Origin: JAOUFP01 sp963801505
Lineage (GTDB): Bacteria > Nitrospirota > Thermodesulfovibrionia > Thermodesulfovibrionales > UBA6898
DNA length: 64,000 nucleotides
NCBI GenBank assembly: GCA_963801505.1
Contig: CAWDEY010000020.1
Location: 186,001-250,000 of the forward strand
Direction: 5' to 3'
Part shown: piece after piece, positions 48,943-57,452 of the stretch
Layout of the letters: each line of letters starts with the position of its first letter
Numbering within the stretch: position 1 is the stretch's first letter
Notes under the pieces: model-generated
What the model was told of the DNA's origin: nothing
The model's database searches: none
What the model saw: only the letters and a program-made list of their open reading frames with translations
Program-made: the position numbers and the translations under genes

Positions 48943-49368
48943 ACGGGTAGGGACCGGCCTGACAAGGCGTTATCTCCAAAACACTTTTTCCTGATTTTTG
49001 CTACACAGGAGAGCCACAGATAGGTGGCAATAATGAGAAAGGACAAGGATACATCGAAGTACTATAAGTTACTATGACTTTTGAAATGAGATGGGAATTC
49101 AGGGATATATAAAAACGACAAACGCAGACTTCAAACACACCATGGAATTATTGGAGCGGGCCGGTTTTAATTTAGACTCTAAATGACGTAGTTATACACG
49201 AGAAACAATTACGATTTGCACTCCGCACAATTTGCCATGCTTAAAGGGCGTTGACTTTAGAACGGACTTGAAGCTCTGCCCTCATCCATTTTTATTGAAT
49301 ACCGACAAGTCCTCAGAATCATACTGGGATAAAAGCTGAAGATTAACAGATGAAATAAATATAACAAA
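48943..49368. other. Intergenic stretch without recognisable gene
   Basis: No reading frame with a ribosome-binding site or conserved-looking sequence on either strand. Confidence 0.5.
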
Positions 49369-49372
49369 AAGG

Positions 49373-49397
49373 GGCGAGATATTTAACCTCGCCCCCC
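49373..49397 (-). terminator. Rho-independent terminator
   Basis: Read on the minus strand, GGGGCGAGG, an AT-rich loop and CTCGCCCC are followed by TTTTTG. It lies just after the stop codon of the exported protein at 49420-49776. Confidence 0.75.
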
Positions 49398-49419
49398 TCG
49401 GAATATATGAGAATAGAAA

Positions 49420-49776
49420 TTATTCCTTTTCTTTCTCCTTATGCTCCTTCTTCATCTTCTTCATCTCTTTCTTCGTCATGACTTTCCATGCCATCATATT
49501 GCCGTCTTTCTCTGAGTACTTGGCGGACAACTTGTCGCCAATCTTCACGTCAGCGAGGGTCTTCCCTTCAGCAAACTTGGTCTTGTCAGTAATAGTGAGC
49601 ATAACTTCGCCCTTCTTACCTTTTATGGTAAGGGTATTTGCGGCCGCATCAACTGCTGTCACCTCGCCAGAAACAAGCATCGCCTTCGTTGAATGTTTCT
49701 TATCTTTTGCAAACGAGAGTCCCACAACGGAGAGAACAATGAGAACTGATACGATAATAGCTAATGCCTTCTTCAT
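49420..49776 (-). CDS. Exported OB-fold-like protein (DUF5666-like)
   Basis: 118 aa. Signal peptide ends VGLSFAKDKKHS. AMLVSGEVTAVDAAANTLTI, GEVMLTITDKTKFAEGKTLA and IGDKLSAKYSEKDGNMMAWK form the small beta domain seen in DUF5666-type proteins. The C-terminus is a lysine-rich, charged tail. AAAGGAGGT precedes the ATG. Function unknown, periplasmic. Confidence 0.75.
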   Translation of the reverse strand: MKKALAIIVSVLIVLSVVGLSFAKDKKHSTKAMLVSGEVTAVDAAANTLTIKGKKGEVMLTITDKTKFAEGKTLADVKIGDKLSAKYSEKDGNMMAWKVMTKKEMKKMKKEHKEKEKE

Positions 49777-50064
49777 AAAATCACCTCCTTTTGTTAATTA
49801 ATATTGCTGCATTGAATATCTTCTATGCAGAGACTATTAACTTGTATCATAAAAGAATGCACCTGTCAATTAAGTCGGTATTTTCAATTTTAAATTAAGT
49901 CCAAAGAAAGACTTATCCTACCGATTTCCAGATGGAAGCTTAAGGGATTAGAACTATATCAGGGTGTGGAGTCCAGAAAGGAGTCGATTAATGCGTTGAC
50001 AGTTGCACACACAAATCCTGACTTATGCAAATTAAGCACCTCAACAATTACCTAAGTGCCAATC

Positions 50065-50247
50065 CTATTTACAGGTTAGGTTAGCCATTGCTAAATCGTT
50101 TTCGTATAGATATTCCGATACGGTCGGGCAGAGTCTGTAGATCTGCTTAAAACAGTATGTTTCCATCATTTCAATGCTCGGTACATACTTTGATACCGAT
50201 GCACCACAGGATCCGATGTATCCTTCTTTAAAATAAGGGCAACTCAT
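50065..50247 (-). CDS. Small cysteine-rich protein
   Basis: 60 aa, MSCPYFKEGYIGSCGASVSK then MMETYCFKQIYRLCPTVSEY. Four Cys spaced C-x10-C-x17-C-x7-C suggest a metal or iron-sulfur site. AGGAGATATCC precedes the ATG. I have seen this pattern in anaerobe genomes but know no function. Confidence 0.65.
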   Translation of the reverse strand: MSCPYFKEGYIGSCGASVSKYVPSIEMMETYCFKQIYRLCPTVSEYLYENDLAMANLTCK

Positions 50248-50342
50248 GGATATCTCCTAAAAAACAGCTATTAATGAAACCATCCAATCCAATCAATTTA
50301 TCAGTAAGAGTAAAACTCAATCTGACAAACGGGAAAACCAGT

Positions 50343-50667
50343 TTAAATAATTATAAATGTATTGAAGGTGTAACAGGATAAAGTCACATGAAGGAATTGG
50401 CAGTTTCTTTCCTTAATTCCTGTCTCACCATTACTCTGCCCGAAAGGATTAGGGTTCAGATTTCTCTTCTCTCCCTGATTTTCAATTATGTTTTTCACAA
50501 GATTGAGCAGCCTGATCTGATCTGACGTTGTCATTCCTGCCATCTCCGCACAGTCACTGAATCCAGTCTCCTTTGAAAAAGGCGATGCAGTCCTCATTAT
50601 GGTGTTTAACCCATAAATCATCGATAGACTGTAAAATAATTCCTTCGGCAAGTCCCTTTAATCCCAT
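50343..50667 (-). CDS. Small hypothetical protein (frameshifted)
   Basis: ATG 50665-50667 after AGGGAG: MGLKGLAEGIILQSIDDLWV, KHHNEDCIAF joins, by removing one base from A5 50576-50580, to SKETGFSDCAEMAGMTTSDQ and IRLLNLVKNIIENQ. About 107 aa; helical, two Cys. The C-terminal 35 residues look less conserved. First of a minus-strand group that includes the csbD gene upstream. Confidence 0.5.
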
Positions 50668-50770
50668 GATATTCTCCCTTTCATTAAGTATTCTCATGTT
50701 GCTTGTTGAGCAAGGGTTTAAAGTCCGGCCGTTTCCCAAAGGGCGTGCCGGCGCTGGAGAAAGAGCTATC

Positions 50771-50950
50771 CTAATCCTCCAAAACCTTCTTGACTTGTCC
50801 GACTTTTTCCTGAACTTTTCCGGCTATCTTTTCGGCTTTGCCTTTGGCCTCCAATTTGGGGTTATCGGTGATTTTACCGGCCATTTCCTTGACCTTACCC
50901 TTTGCGTCGTGAAATGTGCCTTCCACTTTGTCCTTCGTGCTTGACTTCAT
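50771..50950 (-). CDS. CsbD family stress protein, copy 1
   Basis: 59 aa: MKSSTKDKVEGTFHDAKGKV, KEMAGKITDNPKLEAKGKAE, KIAGKVQEKVGQVKKVLED. The repeated GK and NPxLEAxGK pattern defines CsbD, a small soluble helical protein induced by general stress. AGGAGG lies 8 bases upstream of the ATG. Its paralog at 55511-55690 shares most residues. Confidence 0.9.
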   Translation of the reverse strand: MKSSTKDKVEGTFHDAKGKVKEMAGKITDNPKLEAKGKAEKIAGKVQEKVGQVKKVLED

Positions 50951-51023
50951 GCTATTCCTCCTTTAGGATTTCGATTAACTGCCGATACGTTAGCTGCAGT
51001 TAAATCGGTAATTAAGGTGCTGC

Positions 51024-51105
51024 CTATTTCTCTACTTCCATCTTCAAGAGGCTCTTCACGGATTTCACACCCTTGATTTCACTGATCTCAGCACAAGCCG
51101 ATCTT
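51024..51105 (-). pseudogene. BON-domain C-terminal remnant
   Basis: Frame ending at TAG 51024-51026 reads CAEISEIKGVKSVKSLLKME VEK, matching the end of the BON lipoprotein at 55053-55367 (KIREIRGVKSVKSLLKVEPR). The rest of the domain and the signal peptide are missing. It lies between the micro-protein and csbD genes, in the same order as the second cassette. Confidence 0.7.
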
Positions 51106-51121
51106 CGGGTCCTATGGGTGC

Positions 51122-51208
51122 CTAACGGCCCCGCCCCCTCCAGTAGAATCCACCACCGCCGAAGATCAAAATCAATACAATGATGATAAGTATCAATTCC
51201 ATGCTCAT
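51122..51208 (-). CDS. 28-residue membrane micro-protein, GGGGFYWRGR type, copy 1
   Basis: MSMELILIIIVLILIFGGGG then FYWRGRGR. AAAGGAG lies 6 bases upstream of the ATG. One hydrophobic helix, four glycines, and an aromatic/arginine tail. A close paralog is at 54228-54311. Such short frames are easily missed; two copies in similar surroundings argue they are real. Confidence 0.75.
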   Translation of the reverse strand: MSMELILIIIVLILIFGGGGFYWRGRGR

Positions 51209-51365
51209 GACTTTTCTCCTTTCTCTTTGATTGTTTAATACATAATTAGAAGCATAAGTTGTGCCAGGACCTGTGTTTAAAGAAAGGATGCTCTATGATC
51301 TTGATAACATTGTAATTAAAGCGAGGGCTACGATGGGAGAATGAGATTGTGAAAGGTGACGCCTT

Positions 51366-51396
51366 CTGATATATCAGGAGTCTCCTGATATATCAG
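51366..51396. promoter_or_regulatory. Tandem palindromic operator-like site
   Basis: Two identical 12-base perfect palindromes, CTGATATATCAG at 51366-51377 and 51385-51396, are separated by GAGTCTC, making the whole 31-base block a larger palindrome. Centres are 19 bases apart, about two helical turns. It lies in the 51209-51689 gap between the divergent micro-protein and NRAMP genes; nothing else is recognised there. Confidence 0.65.
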
Positions 51397-51689
51397 GCAT
51401 TATTCTTATTTCTTAAAAGGGATCTTTCTGGATCAGCCAAACTAGACGGTCAAGAATGTAAAAAATTTACTCAGATAAGCTTCTACTCAGATGTGAAATT
51501 TAAATTATGTGTAAAAACCGACTAATTGTAAGCTTTGCCGGGATGAGGTTAACTCCGGTAGGCGCGTGCTAGTGTCCTGTCTCATAAATAAATTTGCACT
51601 ATTCTATCACTACACTGGATTGTCTGATAAAATCAGTATGTTGGGATTTTGTAAAAGGCTATAGTTCATAAGGAAAGTAATAAAAACGT

Positions 51690-53070
51690 ATGGCTACTAC
51701 AAAGCAAAAAAAGCTGTCAAAAGGAAACCGGACAAAAAAAAGCGTCCCGGTGGCCCGGGTCTAAAGCTGCACAGGCCGAAAAAGACATCCGACAGAACGG
51801 ACCTTTTGGAAAACTGAGATTTTACCTGAAAGTGCTCGGCCCAGGTCTCGTTACTGGCGCCGCTGATGATGATCCCTCTGGTATAGCCACATACTCGCAA
51901 ACCGGAGCACAGTTTGGCTTTGGTCAGTTATGGACTTCTTTGTATCAGATTCCGCTCTTGCTTGCCATTCAGGAAGCCTGTGCCAGGATCGGAGCGACAA
52001 CTGGTAAAGGTTTGGCCCATGTTATCAAGGAAAACAATGGCAAAATAATCGCTGCAAGTGTGGCCTTCCTTGTGCTTGTGGCAAATACCATCAATATCGG
52101 AGCGGACATTGGAGCAGTTGCGGCATCGGCAAATCTGGTCGTTAATGTTCCAGTACCGATTTTGGCAATACTAACCACTCTGTTGATTATAGGTCTTGAA
52201 GTGTTTGTAGGTTACAAGAAGTACGCGCAGATATTAAAGTGGCTTGGGCTGGCTCTATTGGCATATCCCGTCACTGCCCTGATGGTTCACGAACCCTGGG
52301 GAGAGATCCTGATAGCGACCCTCATTCCCCATGTGGAATTTAGCTTTGACTTCTTGTTTATCGTTGTCGGCGTTTTTGGTACTACCATCTCACCTTATAT
52401 GTTCTTCTGGGAAGCTTCTCAGGAAGTTGAAGAAGAAATATCCCTCCATATGATTGGCAAAGAAGGTCAAAAGCCGGTTAAGATTAGACAATTCTTAAGG
52501 AATTTACGCATCGATAATGCGATAGGAATGGTGTTTGCAGAAGTAATTCAATGGTCCATTATCATAACAACTGCCACAGAACTTTTTAATCACGGGATCA
52601 AAAACATAGGTACTGCTGCTGATGCGGCAAAAGCCCTTGAACCATTCGCTGGTTCATACGCTAAAGATATTTTTGCAACTGGGGTGGTGGGAATAGGTTT
52701 ATTGGCTATACCAGTGCTTGCTGGCTCTGCTTCATATGCTCTATCTGAGACATTTGGTTGGAAAGAGGGGTTGTACCGCAAACTAAGTGATGCCAAAGGA
52801 TTCTATGCAGTCATTATTGTCGCAACCCTTATTGGGCTGGCTATGAATTTTGTGGGGATTAATCCAATCAAGGCATTGGTTTTCACGGCAGTATTTAATG
52901 GTGTTGCGGCAGTGCCTCTTATCTACATAATCGCTAGAATAAATAGTAGTAAGAAAATACTCGGCAAGAATAGAGGTGGCATTCTATCCAGGTCATTAGT
53001 TTGGCTAACCTTCGCTGTGATGACTATAGCTGCTATCGCAATGTTCTATACCCTGGCTCGTCCACATTAA
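51690..53070 (+). CDS. NRAMP-family metal transporter (possible frameshift near start)
   Basis: LGPGLVTGAADDDPSGIATY, with the metal-site DDDPSG (DPGN in classical NRAMPs), then QIPLLLAIQEACARIGATTG (helix-6 region, here lacking the usual MPH), GTTISPYMFFWEASQEVEEE, and eleven or so helices. The SG and missing Met suggest substrate change, as in NRAMP-related Mg or other-ion transporters. ATG 51690 (MATTKQKKLSKGNRTKK) joins the main frame only if one A of A8 51734-51741 is removed; otherwise GTG 51832 starts it. Cytoplasmic-membrane divalent ion uptake. Confidence 0.85.
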
Positions 53071-53452
53071 GAGACGAAAACTCTCTCTCTCAATATTCAC
53101 CCGATCTGTTTTGAAATCTGTCGTCAATTGTGGACACCAAATATATCAAGCTGCCAGTCGTTTTTCATGGAACCATCGTTTAAAAACGGCGGGAGACAGG
53201 AACCTGAGTCTGGCCTGTCTTCTTTTGCGAGCTGCTCAGATTATTGCGGTGTAATTATGGTTGCTTGGCGAAAATACTTATTGCAGGACAGAACAAAATT
53301 GAAGACTCCCTCCGGCAAGACCGCAGGGAATCTCAATGCAAGGAATGTTTTTTCATTATATTCGCTCGCTAACCTCGTGGCAAGACCACGGGGAATATCG
53401 CTCGTTATCCATTTAATGCTGATAATTATTTTTTCTCTGTTATAATCTACTC
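53071..53452. other. Intergenic stretch without convincing gene
   Basis: An open frame exists but has no ribosome-binding site or conserved features. The 53310-53410 part holds short palindromes (CCGCAGGGAAT; CGTGGCAAGACCACGG). Confidence 0.5.
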
Positions 53453-53602
53453 ATGGGATGCAAGTCATACGAGTCTGACAAGTATGGAAGAATTACTGTG
53501 TATCCTTCACTTTCCAACCCCGGAAGAAAAAGTCCTGGCATACTCCCGAAGCTGATCAATAAACTTGTTGATATTGTAATAGGCAAAAATAAAACTTCTT
53601 AA
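53453..53602 (+). CDS. Possible 49-residue protein
   Basis: MGCKSYESDKYGRITVYPSL then SNPGRKSPGILPKLINKLVD and IVIGKNKTS. TATAAT lies 7 bases before the ATG, so a transcript would be leaderless. No homologous family known to me. Weak. Confidence 0.25.
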   Translation: MGCKSYESDKYGRITVYPSLSNPGRKSPGILPKLINKLVDIVIGKNKTS

Positions 53603-53774
53603 ACGCAAATAATGTCCTCACAATACCTTGCAGTATGCTCGAAGGGGAGATCAAGGAGTATTTCAGTTAAACTCCGGTCCGACTGTTTCTAGGGCAATCC
53701 AGCTGCTGGTTGGCAACCTCGTCTTTTTCACAACTATTGTTTGAATAAAGTGGGAAATAGAGAGTTGGCCCCTT

Positions 53775-54179
53775 TTATTTATCAGTTATTTCGTCTTTTT
53801 CTGCGCTTGTGAGTCGCCAGAGCCCTAGCCGCCGGGACGCTTCTGGAGCTGGCATGAAAGAATCCGTATCGGCCGCGCGTGCAATTGGCACAATTTCTTT
53901 AGCGATATCCTCATCAAGGACGTGCAGATCACGCTGTTCCGGAATGATGAATACATGGTTAGGTTCGATGTCCGATCTTTCCGTGATAAGTTCAACAGGC
54001 ATCTCTGTGAAGTGCGGGAGAATCTCGTGAAGCTAGGTTGCTACGGTCCTCAGGTGATTAACGATGACGCTAGCAACACCCGTATCAGCCGGCAAATGCC
54101 TTAGTAACCGGGTGTAGGCGTCAAGGCCACCGGCCGAACCACCCACGCAAACGACAGGAAAGTCTTTTACATCACTCAT
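53775..54179 (-). pseudogene. CheB-type methylesterase remnant
   Basis: MSDVKDFPVVCVGGSAGGLD carries the GGSAGG catalytic-serine motif of CheB; VNHLRTVAT is followed by an in-frame TAG at 54030-54032, then LHEILPHFTEMPVELITERS, IEPNHVFIIPEQRDLHVLD. After that the sequence leaves the CheB pattern (DEDIAKEIVPIARAADTDSF) and stops. In-frame stop plus loss of the second half mark it as non-functional. Confidence 0.8.
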
Positions 54180-54227
54180 ATCTGGGATCCTCTATAATTG
54201 CCTCCTGGCCACAAGAGAAAAATCTTT

Positions 54228-54311
54228 TTAACGTCTCCCCCGCCAGTAAAAGCCGCCCCCGCCGATCACAAGGATCAATACGATGATTAAAATGATTAGC
54301 TCGGTGCTCAT
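54228..54311 (-). CDS. 27-residue membrane micro-protein, GGGGFYWRGR type, copy 2
   Basis: MSTELIILIIVLILVIGGGG then FYWRGRR. GGAAGTGATT precedes the ATG. Same design and tail as 51122-51208. The DNA of the two copies differs at many third positions while the protein is kept, a sign of selection on the peptide. Confidence 0.75.
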   Translation of the reverse strand: MSTELIILIIVLILVIGGGGFYWRGRR

Positions 54312-54800
54312 GGTTCAATCACTTCCTTTCCATTATAGAAAATAAGGATCACATAAAAAATAAGTTATTTACCGCCAACTTCCGTCCCCTTTTCACAAAG
54401 GCTTCGTCGCGATAACTCCTTAGTTACATTTTATGACAATTTGGCCTAATGTCAACTTTGAATAAGCCAGTTTAATCTGGCCAAACAAGCGAAGAGGAAG
54501 TTATTGAGTCTGGCCAACCTGCACTATCTCATGTGAACAAAACGACATATACTCTGCCGGTATTACTCACTCGCGCTTCGCGGGCAATGTACACCAAAAG
54601 CATATCGAACTTTAGCGGCTCCTTCCAATTCAGCGTTTGCCTGATCGTCAGATTGAGGCAAAAGTCCGGAAGCATTTTCAAAAATAGCAGGCTGGCGCAG
54701 TAAGCCTTATCTCTGCGGTTTTTAAGCAGTTTAATATTTTCAATCCATCTTTACATTGGCTGAAAACAAGGTACAATTAAATTAACAAATGGCGCGGTAC
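54312..54800. other. Intergenic stretch without recognisable gene
   Basis: AT-rich region next to the divergent micro-protein and Lmo0937-type genes. No frame or RNA recognised. Confidence 0.5.
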
Positions 54801-54805
54801 GAAAT

Positions 54806-54820
54806 TGGCACGATTGTTGC
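54806..54820 (+). promoter_or_regulatory. Sigma-54-like -24/-12 sequence
   Basis: TGGCACG-N4-TTGC (54806-54820) matches the sigma-54 consensus exactly. The predicted transcript start (about 54832) falls after the ribosome-binding site of the next gene, so it would suit the BON and csbD genes rather than the Lmo0937 gene. A chance match is possible. Confidence 0.35.
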
Positions 54821-54836
54821 CGGAAAGGAGACTAAT

Positions 54837-54977
54837 ATGATTTGGACGATCTTTGTGATACTCCTGATACTCTGGGTGTTGGGGTTAGTGAGCAGTTACA
54901 CGATGGGCGGGTTCATCCATATTTTGCTCGTCGTCGCAGTCATTGTACTGGTGTTAGGCCTCATTCAGAGGCGATGA
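54837..54977 (+). CDS. Lmo0937-type small membrane protein
   Basis: 46 aa from ATG 54837 after AAAGGAG: MIWTIFVILLILWVLGLVSS, YTMGGFIHILLVVAVIVLVL, GLIQRR. Two hydrophobic helices separated by the YTMGGFIH turn, the Lmo0937 family pattern. Function unknown; often near stress genes, as here. Confidence 0.88.
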   Translation: MIWTIFVILLILWVLGLVSSYTMGGFIHILLVVAVIVLVLGLIQRR

Positions 54978-55052
54978 CCTTCTCTTGAAGAAGGTTAGTT
55001 TCTATTAACGTTGCAATCGTATGATTGCACATCTAAAGACAGGAGGAGAGAA

Positions 55053-55367
55053 ATGAAAAAGGTTATTTTTTTAACAGTATTGATGGTTTTTGGGTTGGCC
55101 TTGTTTTCAGGCTGCGCCACAATGACAGGCAGAACAGCAGGAGAACATATCGATGATGCAAGCATTAACACGGAAGCTAATTCGATAATCGTCAAAGACC
55201 CGGACGCCCAGTATTTAAAGATCGATGTTACCTCTACAGATGGAAATGTTGTTTTGCAGGGTTTTATACATGACAAAAAGGCTGAGGACCGGGTTGTAGC
55301 AAAAATCAGGGAAATCAGGGGAGTAAAATCCGTTAAGAGCCTACTGAAGGTAGAACCGAGAAAGTAA
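55053..55367 (+). CDS. BON-domain lipoprotein
   Basis: 104 aa. GGAGGAGAG before ATG 55053. Lipoprotein signal ends ALFSGCATMTG. BON domain: HIDDASINTEANSIIVKDPD, LKIDVTSTDGNVVLQGFIHD, REIRGVKSVKSLLKVEPRK. Resembles OsmY-like and single-BON envelope proteins that bind phospholipid or protect the envelope. Followed by csbD copy 2. A truncated relative lies at 51024-51105. Confidence 0.88.
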   Translation: MKKVIFLTVLMVFGLALFSGCATMTGRTAGEHIDDASINTEANSIIVKDPDAQYLKIDVTSTDGNVVLQGFIHDKKAEDRVVAKIREIRGVKSVKSLLKVEPRK

Positions 55368-55510
55368 AAGGATTAAGAGGCACTTCGGGAAAGCACTCCT
55401 CATTTATCCTGAATTCCCGGATACCTTCTGGAGTTTCAGGCAGACCCTGAAATTCATTCTCAGAAAGGCGGGCAACACCTGTTTAACGTTAACTTTATAG
55501 GAGAAAAACC

Positions 55511-55690
55511 ATGAAATCCAGCACGAAGGACCAGGCAGAAGGCGAGTTTCACAAAGTGAAGGGAAAGATTAAGGAGGTCGCTGGGAAAATCAGCGATAAT
55601 CCCGACCTGGAAGCCGAAGGCAAAGTCGAAAAGACAACCGGCAAGGTTCAAAAAAAGATCGGTCAAGTCAAGAAAGTTTTGGGGAATTAG
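55511..55690 (+). CDS. CsbD family stress protein, copy 2
   Basis: 59 aa: MKSSTKDQAEGEFHKVKGKI, KEVAGKISDNPDLEAEGKVE, KTTGKVQKKIGQVKKVLGN. Paralog of 50771-50950 with the same length and ends. Upstream sequence TAGGAGAAAAACC supplies a ribosome-binding site. Cytoplasmic helical stress protein. Confidence 0.9.
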   Translation: MKSSTKDQAEGEFHKVKGKIKEVAGKISDNPDLEAEGKVEKTTGKVQKKIGQVKKVLGN

Positions 55691-55761
55691 GAGAGCGGTT
55701 TCTCATACGCCGGAATGACCTTTGGGATACGTTCTGGCTTTAAAGCAGAGGTTATCTGCGC

Positions 55762-55793
55762 AACCCAGAGTCTGTGGAAACGGACTCTGGGTT
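55762..55793. terminator. Strong hairpin after csbD copy 2
   Basis: AACCCAGAGTC (55762-55772) and GACTCTGGGTT (55783-55793) form an 11-bp perfect stem with a 10-base loop. No U-run follows, so termination is likely but the type is uncertain. The rest of 55794-56173 shows no gene. Confidence 0.55.
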
Positions 55794-56173
55794 ATTACCA
55801 GGGGGTGAGCCCCCCCCACACGGGCAACAGAGAAGAAGTAATTCTATTACGGAAGCAGGGCAACGCTTGAAAAGTCGTGGTCTTTTTTTGTTGATTCGGT
55901 CGAGATAATAATTCTTTGTCCGATTAAAGACAAGGACTGCCGAAACGCTGCCAACACAAATACTGTCCTTTGCACTTAACGCATTGGGCACCAGGCTCAG
56001 TCCACGGCGAAACATGTGCTCTCGGGTTCATCCGGACATTGAAATGAATTTAACGTATCTTGATTTGTGACTTTGAACCATTCTCTGACCCCAATCAATA
56101 TCTAACAAGGGGTATGACATTTTCATTTTGCAACTACAAATAATGTTTAAATAATATTTTTTTGTTTTTTTTG

Positions 56174-56201
56174 TTGACAGACCGCAAGCATATGGTACAC
56201 T
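56174..56201 (+). promoter_or_regulatory. Sigma-70-type promoter
   Basis: TTGACA (56174-56179), 16-base spacer, TACACT (56196-56201), preceded by a T-rich tract. It lies 76 bases before the LEA-like cytochrome ATG. Confidence 0.6.
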
Positions 56202-56277
56202 TTGGTTTAGGACAAATGGTTCAGAATGAATATTCTGAAAAATGTACAAATTCATTTAAAAAAGGAGTGTTCACATC

Positions 56278-56739
56278 ATGAGAAAATTTTTGGTTTTGGT
56301 TCTTTCCCTTGCATTAGTTCTTTCCTTGGTCTTGACCATAGGATGCCAGAAGAAGCCAGGGGAAGAGCAGAATAAGGCTGCCGAGAAGGCCTCTGAAGTC
56401 AAGAACACGGCTAACGAAAAGGCAGCTGAAGTCAAGAACACGGCTGACGAGAAGGCGACTGAAGTCAAGGATAGGGCTGCTGAAAAGGCAGAGGAAACGA
56501 AAGAAAAAGCTGCTGAGAAAGCAGGCGAAATGAAAGAGAAGTCTGCAGGGTGGGATTCGTGTAAAGGTTGTCACACTGACTCAGGCAAGCCTGCTCCTTC
56601 GAAGGCCGAACTCTTAAAGAGATTCAAAACAGAGAAGGAATTAATAGCGGCCGCAAAAAGGTCAAAGAACCCAATGATGAGTAATATGAAAAAAGACGAT
56701 TTGCTCAAGCCAGCAGCTAAGGATCTCGGTCTCAAGTAA
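56278..56739 (+). CDS. Lipoprotein with LEA-like 11-mer repeats and a C-terminal cytochrome c motif
   Basis: 153 aa. Lipoprotein signal ends LVLTIGCQKKPG. Residues about 33-87 are five 11-residue repeats of the LEA type (AAEKASEVKNT, ANEKAAEVKNT, ADEKATEVKDR, AAEKAEETKEK, AAEKAGEMKEK). Then WDSCKGCHTDSGKPAPSKAE, a CxxCH haem site, and NPMMSNMKKDDLLK with possible Met ligands. AAAGGAG lies upstream. A lipid-anchored monohaem protein on a long amphipathic helix; the combination is unusual. Own promoter and terminator, so it is monocistronic. Confidence 0.8.
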   Translation: MRKFLVLVLSLALVLSLVLTIGCQKKPGEEQNKAAEKASEVKNTANEKAAEVKNTADEKATEVKDRAAEKAEETKEKAAEKAGEMKEKSAGWDSCKGCHTDSGKPAPSKAELLKRFKTEKELIAAAKRSKNPMMSNMKKDDLLKPAAKDLGLK

Positions 56740-56746
56740 GGAATTT

Positions 56747-56782
56747 AAAAAGGGAGGGAGACCCAAGAATCCCTCCCTTTTC
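56747..56782 (+). terminator. Rho-independent terminator
   Basis: AAAAGGGAGGGA and TCCCTCCCTTTT form a 12-bp stem with a short loop, 8 bases after the stop of the LEA-like cytochrome gene; the stem ends in a T-tract. Confidence 0.85.
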
Positions 56783-57452
56783 GTCTTGCCCAATAAATGT
56801 GTTCCCGTTGGCTCTATTTCACTTTGCTTTCTGTTTAACAAAAAATAAAGGTGCCATATCTTGACTTGTGACTTTCAGTCTGTTGTATGGGGGAAAGGCC
56901 GGGACTCTGCAGCGTTGCATAGTTCTTCACGCAGTCGAGACCTCACTATTCGTTGATTTTATCATACCTGACCCACGTTACAATGCGTTTTTCGGAGCGA
57001 ACCTAAACCCTCTCTGATGCTCGGTCTAAATTTTTTCCAAAATTCTTCCCAGCGGACTTCGGGACAAAGTCTTCAACAGTTATGACTTCGTAATACCTAT
57101 CGATTATCAGGTGTTCATAGCAGAATGATTGACTAACAGTACGAGTCGGGCTTCCGGCAAGGGATGAAACGAGTGTGAGATACTTGCCCTGCGCTTAATG
57201 ATGCATTAATTATTAAAGGTCCCATAACACACTCAACGACAGTACCAGTCAAATATACGTAAAGGAATATTCATTGCCCGTCTCTGCCTTACCGTGTCCC
57301 ATTTCCCAGTTTATTGATTAAGAGCAGGTAATTATGATATATTTTCCTGTCAGAGGGGCATTCTTATTCAGGAGATTTCCTCATTATATTCCCTCATGAA
57401 AACCGGCCGCAAATGTTCGTGCCGGTGAATACGAACACCAAAAGGACAGAGT
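56783..57452. other. Long intergenic region upstream of thrC
   Basis: No gene seen. A hairpin ACCGGC (57402-57407) / GCCGGT (57421-57426) lies 26 bases before the thrC ATG and could affect its translation. No known riboswitch was recognised by eye. Confidence 0.4.

Noticed and set aside
53128..53445. 105-codon plus-strand frame after the NRAMP gene
   Set aside because: No ribosome-binding site, no domain, and it runs through palindromic repeat sequence.
55752..56015. Minus-strand 87-codon frame after csbD copy 2
   Set aside because: Includes the strong palindrome and a C8 tract, has no ribosome-binding site, and shows no protein-like conservation pattern.
56783..57452. SAM or threonine-type leader/riboswitch before thrC
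   Set aside because: A hairpin exists, but no conserved riboswitch core or Thr-rich leader peptide was recognised by eye.
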